Shown here piece by piece: positions 52,943-62,816 of a DNA stretch of 64,000 bases (its first letter is position 1; every line of letters starts with the position of its first letter). The notes below the pieces were generated by a model. That model worked only from the letters and a program-made list of their open reading frames with translations. It did not search any database and had not been told where the DNA came from. Both the position numbers and the translations under genes were made by a program. Source of the DNA: Legionella adelaidensis (GTDB lineage Bacteria > Pseudomonadota > Gammaproteobacteria > Legionellales > Legionellaceae); NCBI RefSeq assembly GCF_900637865.1, contig NZ_LR134418.1, forward strand, positions 372,001 to 436,000, written 5' to 3'.

Positions 52943-54577
52943 TTAAATATTTTTTTGTAATAATTTTTCAAAAGTATCCATTTCTATTGGTGGGGAATAA
53001 AATGAACCTTCCCCATAAAAACAACCGAGTTTTTTTACGGCATTGCTTGTGGCCGCATCTTCGATTCCATTCGCAAAAACTACTAAATCCATGGCTTTTG
53101 CTAATTTTATTATCGCTTTTACAACCGTATATTTTTTTTCGTCTTTCATCATGTTTACTACAAATGACTTATCAATTTTAATTTCGCTAATGGGGAAGTT
53201 GGTTAAATACACAAAAGACGAGTACCCGCTACAAAAATCACTAATCACTATTTTTATTCCCATCGCGTCTAACGCATTAATAAAGGCTATAGATTGAGTT
53301 TGATCGCTAAGACAGGCTTTCTCTGTAATTGCAATTTTTAAACAATCGGGTGAAAGGGAGTTCTCTTTTAAAAGGGAATCAATATAGGGTGGAAGCTCGA
53401 GATCCGTAGCATTAAACAATTGCACTGTGATATATATTTGCTGTCCTCTTTTATGTAAATCGGCCAGCTGGGTTACAGCATGACGCAACATGTATATGGA
53501 TAGGTTTTTTACAATGCTGGTTCCCTCTACTATTGAAACTAATTTTTCATTATCTAAATACCCATGTTTGCTATGTTCCATTGTTAACATAGCATCCGCA
53601 CCTATAATCTTATTACTCTCTAACTCATAATTAGGCTGAAATAAGATCCGCATCTCCTCATTTACAATGGCACTACTAATTTCTTTATACATAACTCGCT
53701 TTGTTTTCCGGCTACTGTGCATACTGGGTTCATAAATTGCAAATCGTTTGCCCTGTTTTTCAGCATGAAGTAAACATAAAGTAGCATGATGAATTAATTC
53801 CTCATCATTTTGACCATGAGGTGGATACAATGCAGCACCCGCGGTAGTGGTAATATCGATGGAATTACCGTCTATCATGAAGCTGGTTGAAGTAGTATCT
53901 ATAACTTTTTGTAAAATGAGGTTTAAATTGTGTTCGCTGCGCAGCCTGGGAATTAAAAGAGCAAACTCTGCACCTTGTAAACGGGCTATCATATTCATTC
54001 CCATATAGGCTTGTAACATATACGGTTCTATCAAGATTAGCTTTAATTTTTCGGTAAATTGTAATAATAAGCTGTTGCCACTAAAAGTTCCGTATTCATA
54101 ATTAACTTGCTTAAAGTTATTAATATTTATAATAACTACAGCAAGATGCTCACCCTTATTAATTTGTTTAATTCCCTGATTAATTCGTTGAGCCAAAAGC
54201 CGACTATTGGGTAGATTAGTAAGACTATCATGGTTACTTTCATATTTTAATTTAAGCTCCAAGTCCCCACTTTTACTCACATATTCGCGCGTTTTATCCT
54301 CAATAATTAATTCCGCTTTATTAGCAAGCTCATAACAAAACGATTGTCCCCAGTAAGCAAACATAAATGGAGTTAAATCCAATGCCCAAATAGCAGGATT
54401 GGAAGTTTGCGCTAATAAAAAACTGGAGAGGCTTAATTCTCCAGTCATCTGATAAGCAACTATCAAAGAAGCGAACACAATACTGCCGATAGAGATAATT
54501 AATCCTAAAATGGCATATTTGTTTACATGACCTTTTAAAACAGTAGAGCGGATGGCAAGTTTTTGTTTGATAGTCAT
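52943..54577 (-). CDS. degenerate GGDEF/EAL membrane protein
   Basis: Two membrane helices (first 70 residues) precede a GGDEF-type and an EAL-type domain. Both look inactive: the GGDEF motif reads QGAEF. In the EAL domain the signature is GADAML instead of EAL, VNLS is VQLF, the DDFGTGYSS loop is SDFCSGYSS, and the VAEGVET Glu is Asn (FANGIED). The Glu of ITE and the Lys of IDKSFV remain. It may bind c-di-GMP or a partner protein without making or cutting it. The start at 54577 (ATG) is preferred; a TTG at 54631 is an alternative. Confidence 0.87.
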   Translation of the reverse strand: MTIKQKLAIRSTVLKGHVNKYAILGLIISIGSIVFASLIVAYQMTGELSLSSFLLAQTSNPAIWALDLTPFMFAYWGQSFCYELANKAELIIEDKTREYVSKSGDLELKLKYESNHDSLTNLPNSRLLAQRINQGIKQINKGEHLAVVIININNFKQVNYEYGTFSGNSLLLQFTEKLKLILIEPYMLQAYMGMNMIARLQGAEFALLIPRLRSEHNLNLILQKVIDTTSTSFMIDGNSIDITTTAGAALYPPHGQNDEELIHHATLCLLHAEKQGKRFAIYEPSMHSSRKTKRVMYKEISSAIVNEEMRILFQPNYELESNKIIGADAMLTMEHSKHGYLDNEKLVSIVEGTSIVKNLSIYMLRHAVTQLADLHKRGQQIYITVQLFNATDLELPPYIDSLLKENSLSPDCLKIAITEKACLSDQTQSIAFINALDAMGIKIVISDFCSGYSSFVYLTNFPISEIKIDKSFVVNMMKDEKKYTVVKAIIKLAKAMDLVVFANGIEDAATSNAVKKLGCFYGEGSFYSPPIEMDTFEKLLQKNI

Positions 54578-54826
54578 AATAAAGAAAAATTTCCCTAATT
54601 TATTGATTAAATCGGCAAATTCTTTTGCCAACTTTAATTTCTTTATTTAACTATAGACTTTAATGATAAAAATTTCTCAAATAAAATTTTTAGACGAATA
54701 AGATTGCTAAGCATGCCCTGTAATAATACTGGGCAAGCTAAGACATAAACCAAACGTAAAAACTAGCACACGCTATTAATTACGATCTGAACTATAATAA
54801 TGGATTATTCGGGTGGAAATTCGTAT

Positions 54827-55033
54827 TTAAACTATTTCAACATCTTCAGCTTGAGGACCTTTTTGACCTTGACCAGCTTTGAATAACACAGTAGCGCCTT
54901 CTTTCAATGTTTTAAAACCACTGCTTTGAATAGCACTAAAGTGAACAAAATAATCTTTACCTTCACTTTCAATAAATCCAAAACCTTTTCCATCATTGAA
55001 CCACTTTACAGTACCACGTTTTTTCTCTGACAT
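54827..55033 (-). CDS. cold-shock-domain protein
   Basis: The 68-residue protein is a single cold-shock domain with RNA-binding motifs KGFGFI and DYFVHFSAI. It acts as an RNA/DNA chaperone in the CspA family. An AGGAG ribosome site lies before the ATG. The gene is monocistronic, upstream of the degenerate GGDEF/EAL gene and downstream of topA. The TopA frame ends 78 nt before its promoter region begins. Confidence 0.95.
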   Translation of the reverse strand: MSEKKRGTVKWFNDGKGFGFIESEGKDYFVHFSAIQSSGFKTLKEGATVLFKAGQGQKGPQAEDVEIV

Positions 55034-55110
55034 TGTTGCTCCTTTAGTAAATAAAAAGTTATCCTCATTTAATTTTTATATGTAGTTATAACGAAGTCAA
55101 TAGCGTTCAA

Positions 55111-57375
55111 TTATTCCGACTCAGTATAACCACAGCCCTCTTTTGGGCAAATAATTTGTTTTCCCGAACGTTTAGTTTCCTTTATAGTAAGTATAGGCCA
55201 AGCACACTTCGGACATGATTGAGCTATAGGCTCATTCCATAATGCATAGTCACACTTAGGGTATCCTGCACAAGAAAAAAATATTTTACCCTTGCGCGAC
55301 TTTCTTTTTAAAATCGTATCTTTATTACACTTGGGGCAAATAACCCCTGTGTCTTCCGGTTTGACGATGGGCTCAATAAATTTGCAGTTGGGATAATTAC
55401 TACAGCCTATAAACCGTCCGTACTTACCGGTTTTAATCTGCAACTGACTAGTACATTCCGGGCAACTGCGTCCTTCTACTATTTCGGGTTCTTTCTCCAC
55501 GCCGCTATTCATGTCCTGGGTATAATCACATTCGGGATATCCTGTACAGCCAATAAATCGGCCTCTTTTCCCTAAACGAATAGCCAGGGGTTTTCCACAT
55601 TGAGGGCATGTTTCATTCGTTTCTTCTGTAGTGACATCTTTACGTTGTACTTTTTCATCGATAGTTTGAATTTGTTGAATAAAGGGATTCCAAAAATCTT
55701 CCAAGACAGGAACCCACTCTTTTTCGCCTCTAGAAATAGCATCTAAGGTGTCTTCTAAAGTGGCAGTAAATTTATAATCAACATAGCGTGTAAAATAATT
55801 AGTTAAGAAGTGACTAACAATTCGCCCTACATCTGTTGGTACAAATCTTTTCTTATCTACAACAACATACTCGCGTTGCTGTAAAGTATGAATAATTGTG
55901 GCATAGGTAGAAGGCCTTCCTATATCGAATTCTTCAAGAGCTTTTACTAGAGAAGCTTCAGAATAACGAGGGGGAGGTTCCGTGAAATGTTGATTCGCGT
56001 TTATATCCAATAAATTAACTTTATCCCCTATCGAAAAAGTGGGTAATAATACACTCTCTTCATCCTTCGAATCGTCTTTACCTTCTTCATAAACCTGTAA
56101 AAACCCAGGAAAAACTACTGTGGAGCCATTTGCACGAAAAACTGCTGAATCAGCACAAGTAAAATCCACCGCAACCGTATCGACCAAGGCCTCGGCCATT
56201 TGACAAGCAATTGTTCTTTTCCAAATTAATTGATAGAGCTTAAATTGATCCGAGGTTAAATATTGCTGGACCATCTCAGGTGTTCTTTTAACTGAAGTAG
56301 GCCGGATTGCCTCATGCGCTTCCTGGGCGTTTTTGGATTTCGTTTTATAAATTCGAGGGGATGCCGGGCAGTTAGGGTCGCCATACTTATGACGAATAAA
56401 TTCACGAATCTCCTCTACCGCTTCAAGCGATAGATTGACGGAATCCGTACGCATGTAGGAAATTAGACCTACCGTACCCGTGCCAATGTCAATCCCTTCA
56501 TATAGTTGTTGCGCGACCATCATGGTTTTTCGCGCCGTAAACCCTAATTTCCTAGCTGCTTCTTGTTGTAATGTAGACGTGATAAAAGGCGCAGAAGGAT
56601 TGCGTTTTCTTTGCTTTTTATCTATTGCTGCAACAGTTAATTGGCCATTTGCATCCTTTAATAACTGTTGTTTGATTGCATGCGCTTTCTCAGTGTTAGT
56701 AACACTGAATTGTTGTAGCTTTTCTTGTTGATAGTGGGTTAATCTTGCTTCGAAAGAATTTTTGTCCTGCTGACACTGCGCTATAATCTTCCAATACTCT
56801 TGCGGTACAAAGCGCTCAATTTCTTCTTCACGTTCTACAATTAATCGAAGTGCGGGACTTTGGACCCGTCCAGCCGAAAGACCTCTTCTTACTTTCTTCC
56901 AAAGAAGCGGGGATAAATTAAATCCCACCAAATAATCTAAAGCTCTTCGTGCTTGTTGTGCATTAACTAAGTCCATTGAAATATCACGCGGATTTTCAAT
57001 CGCTTCTTTTATGGCGGTTTTGGTGATCTCATTAAAAAATATACGTTTAACTTCTTTATTCTTTAACAAATTTTTTTCTTTCATTAACTCATAAACATGC
57101 CAGGAAATGGCTTCCCCTTCCCTATCAGGGTCTGTAGCAAGCAAGAGCGTTTCTGATTTTTTTAATTCTTTTGCGATGAGATCAATATGGCGAGCATTCT
57201 TTTCTATAGGTCTATAGATCATGGCGAAATGATTATCTGGCTCCACAGAACCCTTTTTAGCAGGCAAATCGCGAACATGACCGTAGGAAGCGAGCACTGC
57301 GTAATCATTGCCCAAATATTTTTGAATAGTCTTCGCCTTTGCTGGTGACTCAACAACAACCAAATTTTTACTCAT
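55111..57375 (-). CDS. topA: DNA topoisomerase I
   Basis: TopA relaxes negative supercoils by single-strand breakage. The 754-residue protein has the TOPRIM domain (VVESPAKAKTI, then DPDREGEAISWH), the catalytic Tyr in SYMRTDSVNLS (about residue 305), and C-terminal four-Cys zinc domains (CPQCGKPLAIRLGKRGRF, then CPECTSQL, CPKCNKDTIL, CPKCAWPIL). The length is normal for the family, with several zinc domains. The gene starts 23 nt after the smg stop on the same strand, so the smg-dprA-lysM group is upstream. Confidence 0.97.
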   Translation of the reverse strand: MSKNLVVVESPAKAKTIQKYLGNDYAVLASYGHVRDLPAKKGSVEPDNHFAMIYRPIEKNARHIDLIAKELKKSETLLLATDPDREGEAISWHVYELMKEKNLLKNKEVKRIFFNEITKTAIKEAIENPRDISMDLVNAQQARRALDYLVGFNLSPLLWKKVRRGLSAGRVQSPALRLIVEREEEIERFVPQEYWKIIAQCQQDKNSFEARLTHYQQEKLQQFSVTNTEKAHAIKQQLLKDANGQLTVAAIDKKQRKRNPSAPFITSTLQQEAARKLGFTARKTMMVAQQLYEGIDIGTGTVGLISYMRTDSVNLSLEAVEEIREFIRHKYGDPNCPASPRIYKTKSKNAQEAHEAIRPTSVKRTPEMVQQYLTSDQFKLYQLIWKRTIACQMAEALVDTVAVDFTCADSAVFRANGSTVVFPGFLQVYEEGKDDSKDEESVLLPTFSIGDKVNLLDINANQHFTEPPPRYSEASLVKALEEFDIGRPSTYATIIHTLQQREYVVVDKKRFVPTDVGRIVSHFLTNYFTRYVDYKFTATLEDTLDAISRGEKEWVPVLEDFWNPFIQQIQTIDEKVQRKDVTTEETNETCPQCGKPLAIRLGKRGRFIGCTGYPECDYTQDMNSGVEKEPEIVEGRSCPECTSQLQIKTGKYGRFIGCSNYPNCKFIEPIVKPEDTGVICPKCNKDTILKRKSRKGKIFFSCAGYPKCDYALWNEPIAQSCPKCAWPILTIKETKRSGKQIICPKEGCGYTESE

Positions 57376-57398
57376 GGGTCGTTCGGCCTTACTTAATA

Positions 57399-57860
57399 TT
57401 AATGCAGGGTTAGTCCATCTTCTTTTTGATAGAGCACTAAATCAAGAAAAGCAAGTTGCTCGGCGGCTAAGGAGTCGGCTAAGGTATTTCTTATTATCCA
57501 TTTTGTTTCTTGTAGTCCTACAAAGCGGGAGTCAGAAAATTGCAGCTGGTTCAATATTTTTTCTAATTCATCAGCACTAATTATTTCCAAATTATGTAAA
57601 CGCATTAGAAACTGATAACTTGCTTTTGTTAACTTTACACGCTCATCATTTGTGAGAACGCGAGTTGCTTCTATACTTGCGGATTTAATAACATTCATTG
57701 TTAAATCATCTTTAGTCAATACCATCGTATTGTCGGCTTGAGTATCATCTACGTTCTCAAGAGACGCCGTTTCCTGATCTTTCATTACACGCGTTTCTTT
57801 TAATTGTGCTAATGTTTTTTCAAATAAACTTAATAGCATCTCAAATAAACTATCTTTCAT
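57399..57860 (-). CDS. smg: Smg family protein
   Basis: The 153-residue protein matches the Smg (DUF494) family in length and in the helical C-terminus (LQFSDSRFVGLQETKWIIRNT cut here, then LAFLDLVLYQKEDG). It lies between dprA and topA, the usual place of smg in gammaproteobacteria. The start overlaps the dprA stop by 4 nt (ATGA). The biochemical role of the family is not established. Confidence 0.9.
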   Translation of the reverse strand: MKDSLFEMLLSLFEKTLAQLKETRVMKDQETASLENVDDTQADNTMVLTKDDLTMNVIKSASIEATRVLTNDERVKLTKASYQFLMRLHNLEIISADELEKILNQLQFSDSRFVGLQETKWIIRNTLADSLAAEQLAFLDLVLYQKEDGLTLH

Positions 57861-58927
57861 ACTGTAGACCTCATATAGCCGCCAGGAACCGCTTTTATTA
57901 GTCCATTAACTTCAAGTTCGGCTAATTCACATGTTACTTTTTCCAAGCTAAAACCACTTCTTTGAATAATTTGATTGATCGTGGTAACTTCGAAACCAAT
58001 GAACTTTACTAGGTTTTCATTATAGTTGGCAAGGTTAGCCGAAGATTTAGTCTCAACAGTAGGGGCAAAACCTAATTCTGTCAAAATATCCTGCACTGAA
58101 GTGATTAATTTGGCGCCTTGTTGTAACAAATGGTGACAGCCTCTCGCCTGTGGGTTATTAATAGAGCCTGGTATGGCTAAAACCTCTCGGTTTTGTTCCA
58201 ATGCCAGGTTAGCAGTTATCAATGATCCGCTTCGAATTGCTGCCTCAACAACCAAAGTGGCTAATGATAAACCGCTTATTATACGATTTCTACGGGGGAA
58301 ATGTCCAGCAACCGGTTTTGTTTGCAAGGGAAGCTCGCTCAATAAAAGACCATCTTGCTGAATTTTTTCAGCCAACTTTATATGACGATAGGGATAAATA
58401 TAGTCCACTCCCGTCCCTAAAACGGCAATTGTCTTGCCATGAGCAGCGAGACAGCCTAGATGAGCTTGCGCATCAACTCCCAAAGCTAACCCACTTACGA
58501 CAGTAAAATTTTCTTTCGCCAAATTGTAAGCAAAATCCCAAGCATTCTCACTACCGGCTATGGAGGGTTTACGCGTTCCGACGATAGCTATCATTTTTTC
58601 CTGGAAAGCGCCTGGATTGCCTATTGCATACAACACCGGTGGCGGGTCAGGGATTTCTTTTAATAAAGAAGGGTAATTAGCATCCTCCCAGGTTAACAAG
58701 TAATGATTTTTTTGCTGCGCCCACTTTAATTGTTTTTCAACTTCATTCCAGTTGAAATGGGCAATAGCCTTAGCTAACTCAAAAGGAAATCCAATCGCCT
58801 CTAGTTTGGCGGCTGAAGTTTGAAATAAAGTTTCTAAATTCGGATAAGCCGTTAAAAACTTTTTAATAGTAGAAGGCCCTATTTTTTTAATGGAGTTTAA
58901 AGCGATTAAATAAGGCTTGTTCTTCAT
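57857..58927 (-). CDS. dprA: DNA-processing protein A
   Basis: DprA loads RecA on incoming single-stranded DNA during natural transformation. The 356-residue protein has the Rossmann-like DprA domain with IVGTRKPS, FTVVSGLALGVDAQAH, and VLGTGVDYIYP followed by FPRRNRIISGLS, and a C-terminal winged-helix-like part (residues about 295-356). Both ends overlap the neighbouring genes by 4 nt, which indicates a translationally coupled operon with the LysM gene and smg. Confidence 0.95.
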   Translation of the reverse strand: MKNKPYLIALNSIKKIGPSTIKKFLTAYPNLETLFQTSAAKLEAIGFPFELAKAIAHFNWNEVEKQLKWAQQKNHYLLTWEDANYPSLLKEIPDPPPVLYAIGNPGAFQEKMIAIVGTRKPSIAGSENAWDFAYNLAKENFTVVSGLALGVDAQAHLGCLAAHGKTIAVLGTGVDYIYPYRHIKLAEKIQQDGLLLSELPLQTKPVAGHFPRRNRIISGLSLATLVVEAAIRSGSLITANLALEQNREVLAIPGSINNPQARGCHHLLQQGAKLITSVQDILTELGFAPTVETKSSANLANYNENLVKFIGFEVTTINQIIQRSGFSLEKVTCELAELEVNGLIKAVPGGYMRSTV

Positions 58928-59973
58928 GGATTTGTGACTTTATCCGAAATTTTTATAGAGCGTATAGAACGCATAACGAGCCCGAAACTAAAATTAGTAA
59001 ATGTTCTAAAAATCATGAGCTCCCCCACCCGTTCAGCCGGTAATTTGACACAATTGAACCAACTAAAAAAACAAAGGGGATTAGCTACCTGTTTGCCTTC
59101 TTCATAGATGGCTAATACATCACCAGGGGTTAACCCTGCATTTTTTCCACGATTCACAACTGCTACTAAACCCACAGCTCCTTGCTCATAATCACCAGGA
59201 ATCTCAACAATTTCCCCTGTGATAGGTCTACGTGGAACTTTAGGCTTAAAATAAAAATTATACTCAGGGTAATTATTAGGCATAACCCGATCACCTAGCT
59301 CCACTCCCTCGACGATGTCTGTTAAAACAATCGTAGCAGGATCACACCCTCTAACGAGTTCAGCATAACCAATAAGTTTCGCTTTAAAGCCTAATGGACA
59401 ATTGGTTTGCCTATCCATATATTTTCCATCCGGCCTATAAATGGCATACGAAAAAACAGTACCTGGTGGTGGTTTGGGTGGACACAAATTTTTAACATAT
59501 ACTTCATCCCCTTGGCCTCCTAACATATGTTCCAAGGTAAACCCGACAATATAAGGCGCATTGCGTAAGCTGTCTTTGTCCAGGATTAAGGAAGAATCAA
59601 AAAAAGGTTTAATATCACTTAACGGGATGGTAGGGATGGGGTCATGCAAAGGCATTGGTCTCATAAAGGGTGATAACTTCACCGTGCGGTTAGAAATAAC
59701 CTTAATAAACGGATTTTGATGGTAATATTTTAATTCAATAATATCCCCGGGGTATAAACGATTAGGGTTGTGAATAGTCGGATTTGCTCGCCATAAAGTC
59801 TTCCATTCCCAAGGACAAGATAAATATTGGCTAGCAATTTCCCATAATGTATCACCTGGTTGTACTACATAGCGCTCAGGTGCTGTATCCTTTAAAGACA
59901 AGGAAAAACTTGCTGTAGCAAAAAAGAGTGATAATACTAAGAAAAATAAACGCACGAACAATCCTTGCTCCAT
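58924..59973 (-). CDS. LysM-domain exported protein
   Basis: The 349-residue protein has a signal peptide (hydrophobic LFFLVLSLFFATASFS) and a LysM peptidoglycan-binding domain (YVVQPGDTLWEIASQYL to LYPGDIIEL, about residues 34-82). The rest is a conserved beta-rich region typical of the LysM protein encoded before dprA in gammaproteobacteria. It is probably anchored in the cell wall. The gene diverges from def across a 73-nt gap that contains an inverted repeat. Confidence 0.9.
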   Translation of the reverse strand: MEQGLFVRLFFLVLSLFFATASFSLSLKDTAPERYVVQPGDTLWEIASQYLSCPWEWKTLWRANPTIHNPNRLYPGDIIELKYYHQNPFIKVISNRTVKLSPFMRPMPLHDPIPTIPLSDIKPFFDSSLILDKDSLRNAPYIVGFTLEHMLGGQGDEVYVKNLCPPKPPPGTVFSYAIYRPDGKYMDRQTNCPLGFKAKLIGYAELVRGCDPATIVLTDIVEGVELGDRVMPNNYPEYNFYFKPKVPRRPITGEIVEIPGDYEQGAVGLVAVVNRGKNAGLTPGDVLAIYEEGKQVANPLCFFSWFNCVKLPAERVGELMIFRTFTNFSFGLVMRSIRSIKISDKVTNP

Positions 59974-59987
59974 TATTTAGCATCTTG

Positions 59988-60008
59988 CCCTAACGTATAG
60001 TGTTAGGG
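59988..60008. promoter_or_regulatory. inverted repeat between lysM gene and def
   Basis: CCCTAAC (59988-59994) and GTTAGGG (60002-60008) are perfect complements with a 7-nt spacer. It lies in the 73-nt gap between the divergent lysM-domain gene and def and could be an operator shared by the two promoters. No regulator can be named. Confidence 0.5.
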
Positions 60009-60046
60009 GATAATAGCACGCATTTATCGGTTTAAAATAGAGTATT

Positions 60047-60556
60047 ATGGCAATTCGTAAAATCATATACCTGCCTGACCCCAGGCTAAGAAAAGCATCT
60101 TCACCTGTAACCAAGTTCGATGAAGAGTTGCAAATTTTAATTGAAGACATGTTTGAAACAATGTACGAAGCTAATGGCGTGGGCTTGGCTGCGCCACAAA
60201 TTGGTATTAATCTGCGTCTTTCTGTGATTGACATTGCCGGTGACAAGGCAGAACAAATTGTTATTGCCAATCCGGAAATTATCCATTCGGAAGGAAAAAT
60301 AGAGTATATGGAAGGGTGTCTTTCCGTGCCCGGAGCTTATGATAAAGTAATTCGAGCAGACAAAGTAACCATTCGAGCACAAGATCGATTCGGGCAATTT
60401 TTTGAAATGGAAGGAAGTGGCGTCTTGGGCGAATGCTTCCAACACGAGATAGATCACTTAAATGGCAAGCTTTTTGTCGATTTGCTATCGCCATTAAAAA
60501 GAGCTATTGCCAGAAAAAAGCAAGATAAATATATTCGTCAAAAAGAAAAACGCTAA
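60047..60556 (+). CDS. def: peptide deformylase
   Basis: Def removes the formyl group from new proteins. The 169-residue protein has the three metal-site motifs GVGLAAPQIG, EGCLSVPG and QHEIDHLNGKLF, in the usual order. The start ATG is not preceded by a strong ribosome site. The stop overlaps the fmt start by one base. The fmt neighbour fits the classic def-fmt pair. Confidence 0.97.
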   Translation: MAIRKIIYLPDPRLRKASSPVTKFDEELQILIEDMFETMYEANGVGLAAPQIGINLRLSVIDIAGDKAEQIVIANPEIIHSEGKIEYMEGCLSVPGAYDKVIRADKVTIRAQDRFGQFFEMEGSGVLGECFQHEIDHLNGKLFVDLLSPLKRAIARKKQDKYIRQKEKR

Positions 60557-61536
60557 TGAACCCTCTACGTATTGTTTTTGCAGGCACTCCAGAATTCGGT
60601 ATCCCTAGCCTTGATGCTTTAGGAAATTCCGCGCATCAAATTGTTGCTATCTATACCCAACCTGACAGACCCGCAGGAAGAGGTCGTAAATTGCAGGCTT
60701 CCGCTATAAAAGAATGGGGGATAGCTCATCAAATACCCATTTATCAGCCTTTGCACTTTAAAGACCCGGAAACGATAGAAACGTTAAGAGCGCTGAAACC
60801 TGACGTTATGGTTGTTATAGCTTATGGACTCATTCTTCCAGAGAAGGTGCTAAACCTGCCAACTTATGGATGTGTTAATGTCCATGCTTCTTTATTGCCC
60901 CGGTGGCGTGGAGCTTCTCCTATCCAACATGCCATTTTATTCGGCGATAATGAATCAGGGGTCTCTATTATGGAAATGGACAAAGGTATGGATACGGGCC
61001 CTGTCTATTTGAAAGTTACTTGTCCTATAAATAAAAACGACACTTCCGTTGATCTGCATGATCGCTTGGCAAAATTAGCTATTGAACCTTTACTTTTTAC
61101 ATTAAATAACCTTGCAGAGGGAAAAAAAACAGCCACACCGCAGAACCATGAATCAGCTACCTATGCCCCTAAAATAAAAAAAGAAGATGCACTCATTCAA
61201 TGGGATAAACCCGCGACAGAAATTAATCAAGTAATTCGCGCTTTTAACCCTTGGCCCATTGCTTATACTTTTTATCGTGATCAATTAGTGAAAATTTATG
61301 AAGCGGAAGTGGTGCATCGCCTTGCAGATAGTCAACCAGGTACCGTATTACAACTCGATAAGAACGGGATTTTAGTAGCGACCACCCAGGATTGTATTCT
61401 GATTAAACGCATTCAATTTCCTAATGGTAAAATTCTACCTATACAGGATTGGTTAAATGCCAATAAAAATACGTTAAAAAAAGGAGATATCATGGGTGAA
61501 TCTTTAACTATTTCTAGCCCCCTTGCCCCCTTATAA
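60556..61536 (+). CDS. fmt: methionyl-tRNA formyltransferase
   Basis: Fmt formylates initiator Met-tRNA. The 326-residue protein has the N-terminal GART-like domain with FAGTPEFGIPSL and the catalytic HASLLPRWRGASPIQ region, and a C-terminal tRNA-binding domain from about residue 205. The start overlaps the def stop, and the stop overlaps the rsmB start by one base. The length is normal for the family. Confidence 0.97.
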   Translation: MNPLRIVFAGTPEFGIPSLDALGNSAHQIVAIYTQPDRPAGRGRKLQASAIKEWGIAHQIPIYQPLHFKDPETIETLRALKPDVMVVIAYGLILPEKVLNLPTYGCVNVHASLLPRWRGASPIQHAILFGDNESGVSIMEMDKGMDTGPVYLKVTCPINKNDTSVDLHDRLAKLAIEPLLFTLNNLAEGKKTATPQNHESATYAPKIKKEDALIQWDKPATEINQVIRAFNPWPIAYTFYRDQLVKIYEAEVVHRLADSQPGTVLQLDKNGILVATTQDCILIKRIQFPNGKILPIQDWLNANKNTLKKGDIMGESLTISSPLAPL

Positions 61537-62816
61537 TGAAAAATGAACGCTTAATCGCTTTAAAAATTCTTGTCACATTCTTTCAGCAAAAAGACCATTT
61601 ATCTCATTTATTAAATCAAGAGAAATGCACTCCTTTAGTAAAAGAGCTTTGCTATGGTGTAACCCGTTTTTATTTCCGTTTAGAGGCCATTGCTCTTTCA
61701 CTTATGAAAAAGAGTCCTAAAGACAAGGAAATAGAAATAATTCTTTTAATGGGCCTCTATCAACTTTATTTTTTACGAATGCCTGACTATGCAGTAGTAA
61801 AAGAAACGGTTAATTTGCTGAGTTATATAAACAAAACTTGGGCAAAGGGGCTTGTAAACGCTGTATTGCGCCGATTTTGCCGCGAGCAAGATGAAATTCT
61901 TACTAATCTGGAGAAAAATAATAACTTTCACCATAACCATCCTGCGTGGTTTGTCAAACAAATAAAAAAAGATTGGCCTGACCATTGGCAACAAATTGTA
62001 AAAAATAATGACGCGCATCCTCCCATGACATTACGCATCAATACGCGAGCTACTAACCGGGAAAACTATCTTAGGGTTTTACAAGAAAATAACATTGCTG
62101 CAAATCCTACAACATATTCTGCCGAGGGGATAATTTTAGAAAAACCTTGCGGCGTTGAGGATCTACCGCATTTTTCGCAAGGAGTAGTTTCTGTCCAGGA
62201 CGAAGCTGCGCAAATGGCGCCCTCTCTACTACAGTTAAAACCACATTTATCACTACTTGATGCATGCTGTGCACCAGGAGGAAAAACTTGCCATATTTTG
62301 GAAATAGAACAAGTGGATTGCACGGCTCTCGACGTAGAACCGAAACGTTTACTTAAAGTACAAGAGAATTTACAGCGCTTACATTTGCAAGCAACTGTTA
62401 TTTTAGGTGATGCCCTGAAACCAAATGATTGGTGGAGTGGTATGCAATTTGACCGCATCCTCTTAGACGCCCCTTGTTCAGCAACCGGGGTCATTCGCAG
62501 GCACCCCGATATCAAAATACTACGAACCCCCGATGAAATAAAAAATGTCATTCAAGTGCAATCGCAGTTGCTTAAAAGTGTATGGCCCTTGTTAAAACCG
62601 GGCGGTATTCTTTTATATGCCACTTGTTCGCTGCTAAAAGACGAAAATGAAAATCAGGTTGCAAAATTTTTACAAGAACATAAAAATGGAGAGAGCTTAA
62701 CAATTAAAGCGACATGGGGCCATTCGACAGGACACGGAAGGCAAATATTACCGGGAGAAAATAATATGGATGGCTTTTTTTATAGCGTACTAAAGAAAAA
62801 AGAAGCATGGGAATAA
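61536..62816 (+). CDS. rsmB: 16S rRNA m5C967 methyltransferase
   Basis: RsmB (Sun) methylates C967 of 16S rRNA. The 426-residue protein has an N-terminal NusB-like helical domain (to about residue 140) and a SAM-dependent methyltransferase domain: DACCAPGGKTCHILE binds SAM, DAPCSATGV and ATCSLLKDENE carry the two catalytic Cys. It overlaps the next gene by 10 nt. The def-fmt-rsmB order is conserved in gammaproteobacteria. Confidence 0.96.
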   Translation: MKNERLIALKILVTFFQQKDHLSHLLNQEKCTPLVKELCYGVTRFYFRLEAIALSLMKKSPKDKEIEIILLMGLYQLYFLRMPDYAVVKETVNLLSYINKTWAKGLVNAVLRRFCREQDEILTNLEKNNNFHHNHPAWFVKQIKKDWPDHWQQIVKNNDAHPPMTLRINTRATNRENYLRVLQENNIAANPTTYSAEGIILEKPCGVEDLPHFSQGVVSVQDEAAQMAPSLLQLKPHLSLLDACCAPGGKTCHILEIEQVDCTALDVEPKRLLKVQENLQRLHLQATVILGDALKPNDWWSGMQFDRILLDAPCSATGVIRRHPDIKILRTPDEIKNVIQVQSQLLKSVWPLLKPGGILLYATCSLLKDENENQVAKFLQEHKNGESLTIKATWGHSTGHGRQILPGENNMDGFFYSVLKKKEAWE

